In this document: positions 63,911 through 64,000 of the stretch, one piece after another
How the letters are laid out: every line of letters starts with the position of its first letter
Numbering within the stretch: the first letter of the stretch is position 1
From: Azospirillum thermophilum
GTDB taxonomy: Bacteria; Pseudomonadota; Alphaproteobacteria; Azospirillales; Azospirillaceae
Assembly: GCF_003130795.1 (NCBI RefSeq)
Contig: NZ_CP029353.1
Span: forward strand, 1-64,000
Direction of reading: 5' to 3'
Length of the DNA stretch: 64,000 bases
Program-made: the position numbers and the translations under genes
Notes under the pieces: generated by a model
What the model was told of the DNA's origin: nothing
The model's database searches: none
Seen by the model: only the letters and a program-made list of their open reading frames with translations

Positions 63911-64000
63911 ATGACCAGCCCCTTCGTCGTCGGCTTCCACGGCAAGCTGCCGGCCCGCGGCGATTTCGTCGGGCACGGGCTGCCGCGCGGGGTGCTGGAG
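63911..64000 (+). CDS. tagF: Type VI secretion-associated protein TagF (start only)
   Basis: 30 codons to the window end: MTSPFVVGFHGKLPARGDFV then GHGLPRGVLE. F-x-GK-L-P-x-RGDF-x-x-x-x-LP is the N-terminal signature of TagF, a post-translational regulator of T6SS. It follows tssM on the same strand. Confidence 0.85.
   Translation, partial: MTSPFVVGFHGKLPARGDFVGHGLPRGVLE

Noticed and set aside
61645..63945. Minus-strand open frame of 766 codons opposite tssM
   Set aside because: Shadow of tssM.

Overview
The window is GC-rich, densely packed alphaproteobacterial chromosome. The ribosomal protein S20 gene, crotonase and mutM lie beside dnaA, ubiE is followed by ubiB, and there are a putative EcfG-type promoter, TRAP transporters and a Smr/XRE pair. 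Together these suggest a Rhodospirillales organism of the Azospirillum kind. That assignment is inference from gene content and order; no search was run. The left edge holds only the first ~37 codons of dnaA (minus strand), so this is the main chromosome near its dnaA locus.

Layout. 1-11.3 kb holds core genes: dnaA', rpsT, an enoyl-CoA hydratase, mutM, ubiE-ubiB, a kinase-like gene, an LpoA-like lipoprotein divergent from rsmI, then yraN, a SirB1-like gene and gshB. 11.3-14.3 kb holds a regulatory-looking repeat region, a secreted protein, an orphan CRISPR array of 6 repeats with no cas genes, and a coupled Smr/XRE pair. 14.4-24.7 kb is metabolic: lutABC, a cupin, trehalase, an OmpA-like protein, a DctPQM TRAP transporter and an EamA permease. 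24.8-26.4 kb is a plasmid-type replication module, a RepA-family initiator gene flanked on both sides by at least 12 iterons of about 16 bp. 26.4-29.1 kb holds an MFS exporter and a frameshifted GT-C-like membrane protein.

29.36-42.30 kb is an integrative island in the 3' half of tRNA-Thr(CGT), bounded by a 46-bp direct repeat. It carries a tyrosine integrase, a giant single-chain restriction-modification enzyme (Type ISP-like) whose C-terminal third is AT-rich, an AT-rich ORFan, an AlpA-like regulator, primase/Toprim-DUF3987-like replication genes and a 1.6-kb non-coding tail with repeated GCGCGC motifs. The order integrase, cargo, AlpA, primase resembles a phage satellite.

42.4-60 kb is chromosome again: recQ, the ppiC-argJ-GNAT-mutT cluster, stress-type genes (DUF2383, DUF892), tRNA-Arg(ACG), gpt, a large helical protein of unknown function, a dipeptide-type ABC transporter with a pyroglutamyl-peptidase homologue that lacks its catalytic Cys, trpS, and a broken mqsR toxin beside an intact mqsA. 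60.3-64 kb starts a type VI secretion cluster (tssL-OmpA, an unusually short tssM, tagF').

A technical caution: at least five, probably seven, genes between 28.4 and 44.95 kb are broken by what looks like one missing G or C in a short homopolymer. This affects island and core genes alike, so a local consensus problem is more likely than biology. The most interesting parts are the chromosomal RepA/iteron module about 25 kb from dnaA, the orphan CRISPR array, and the satellite-like island with a mosaic restriction enzyme and an adjacent unknown cargo gene.
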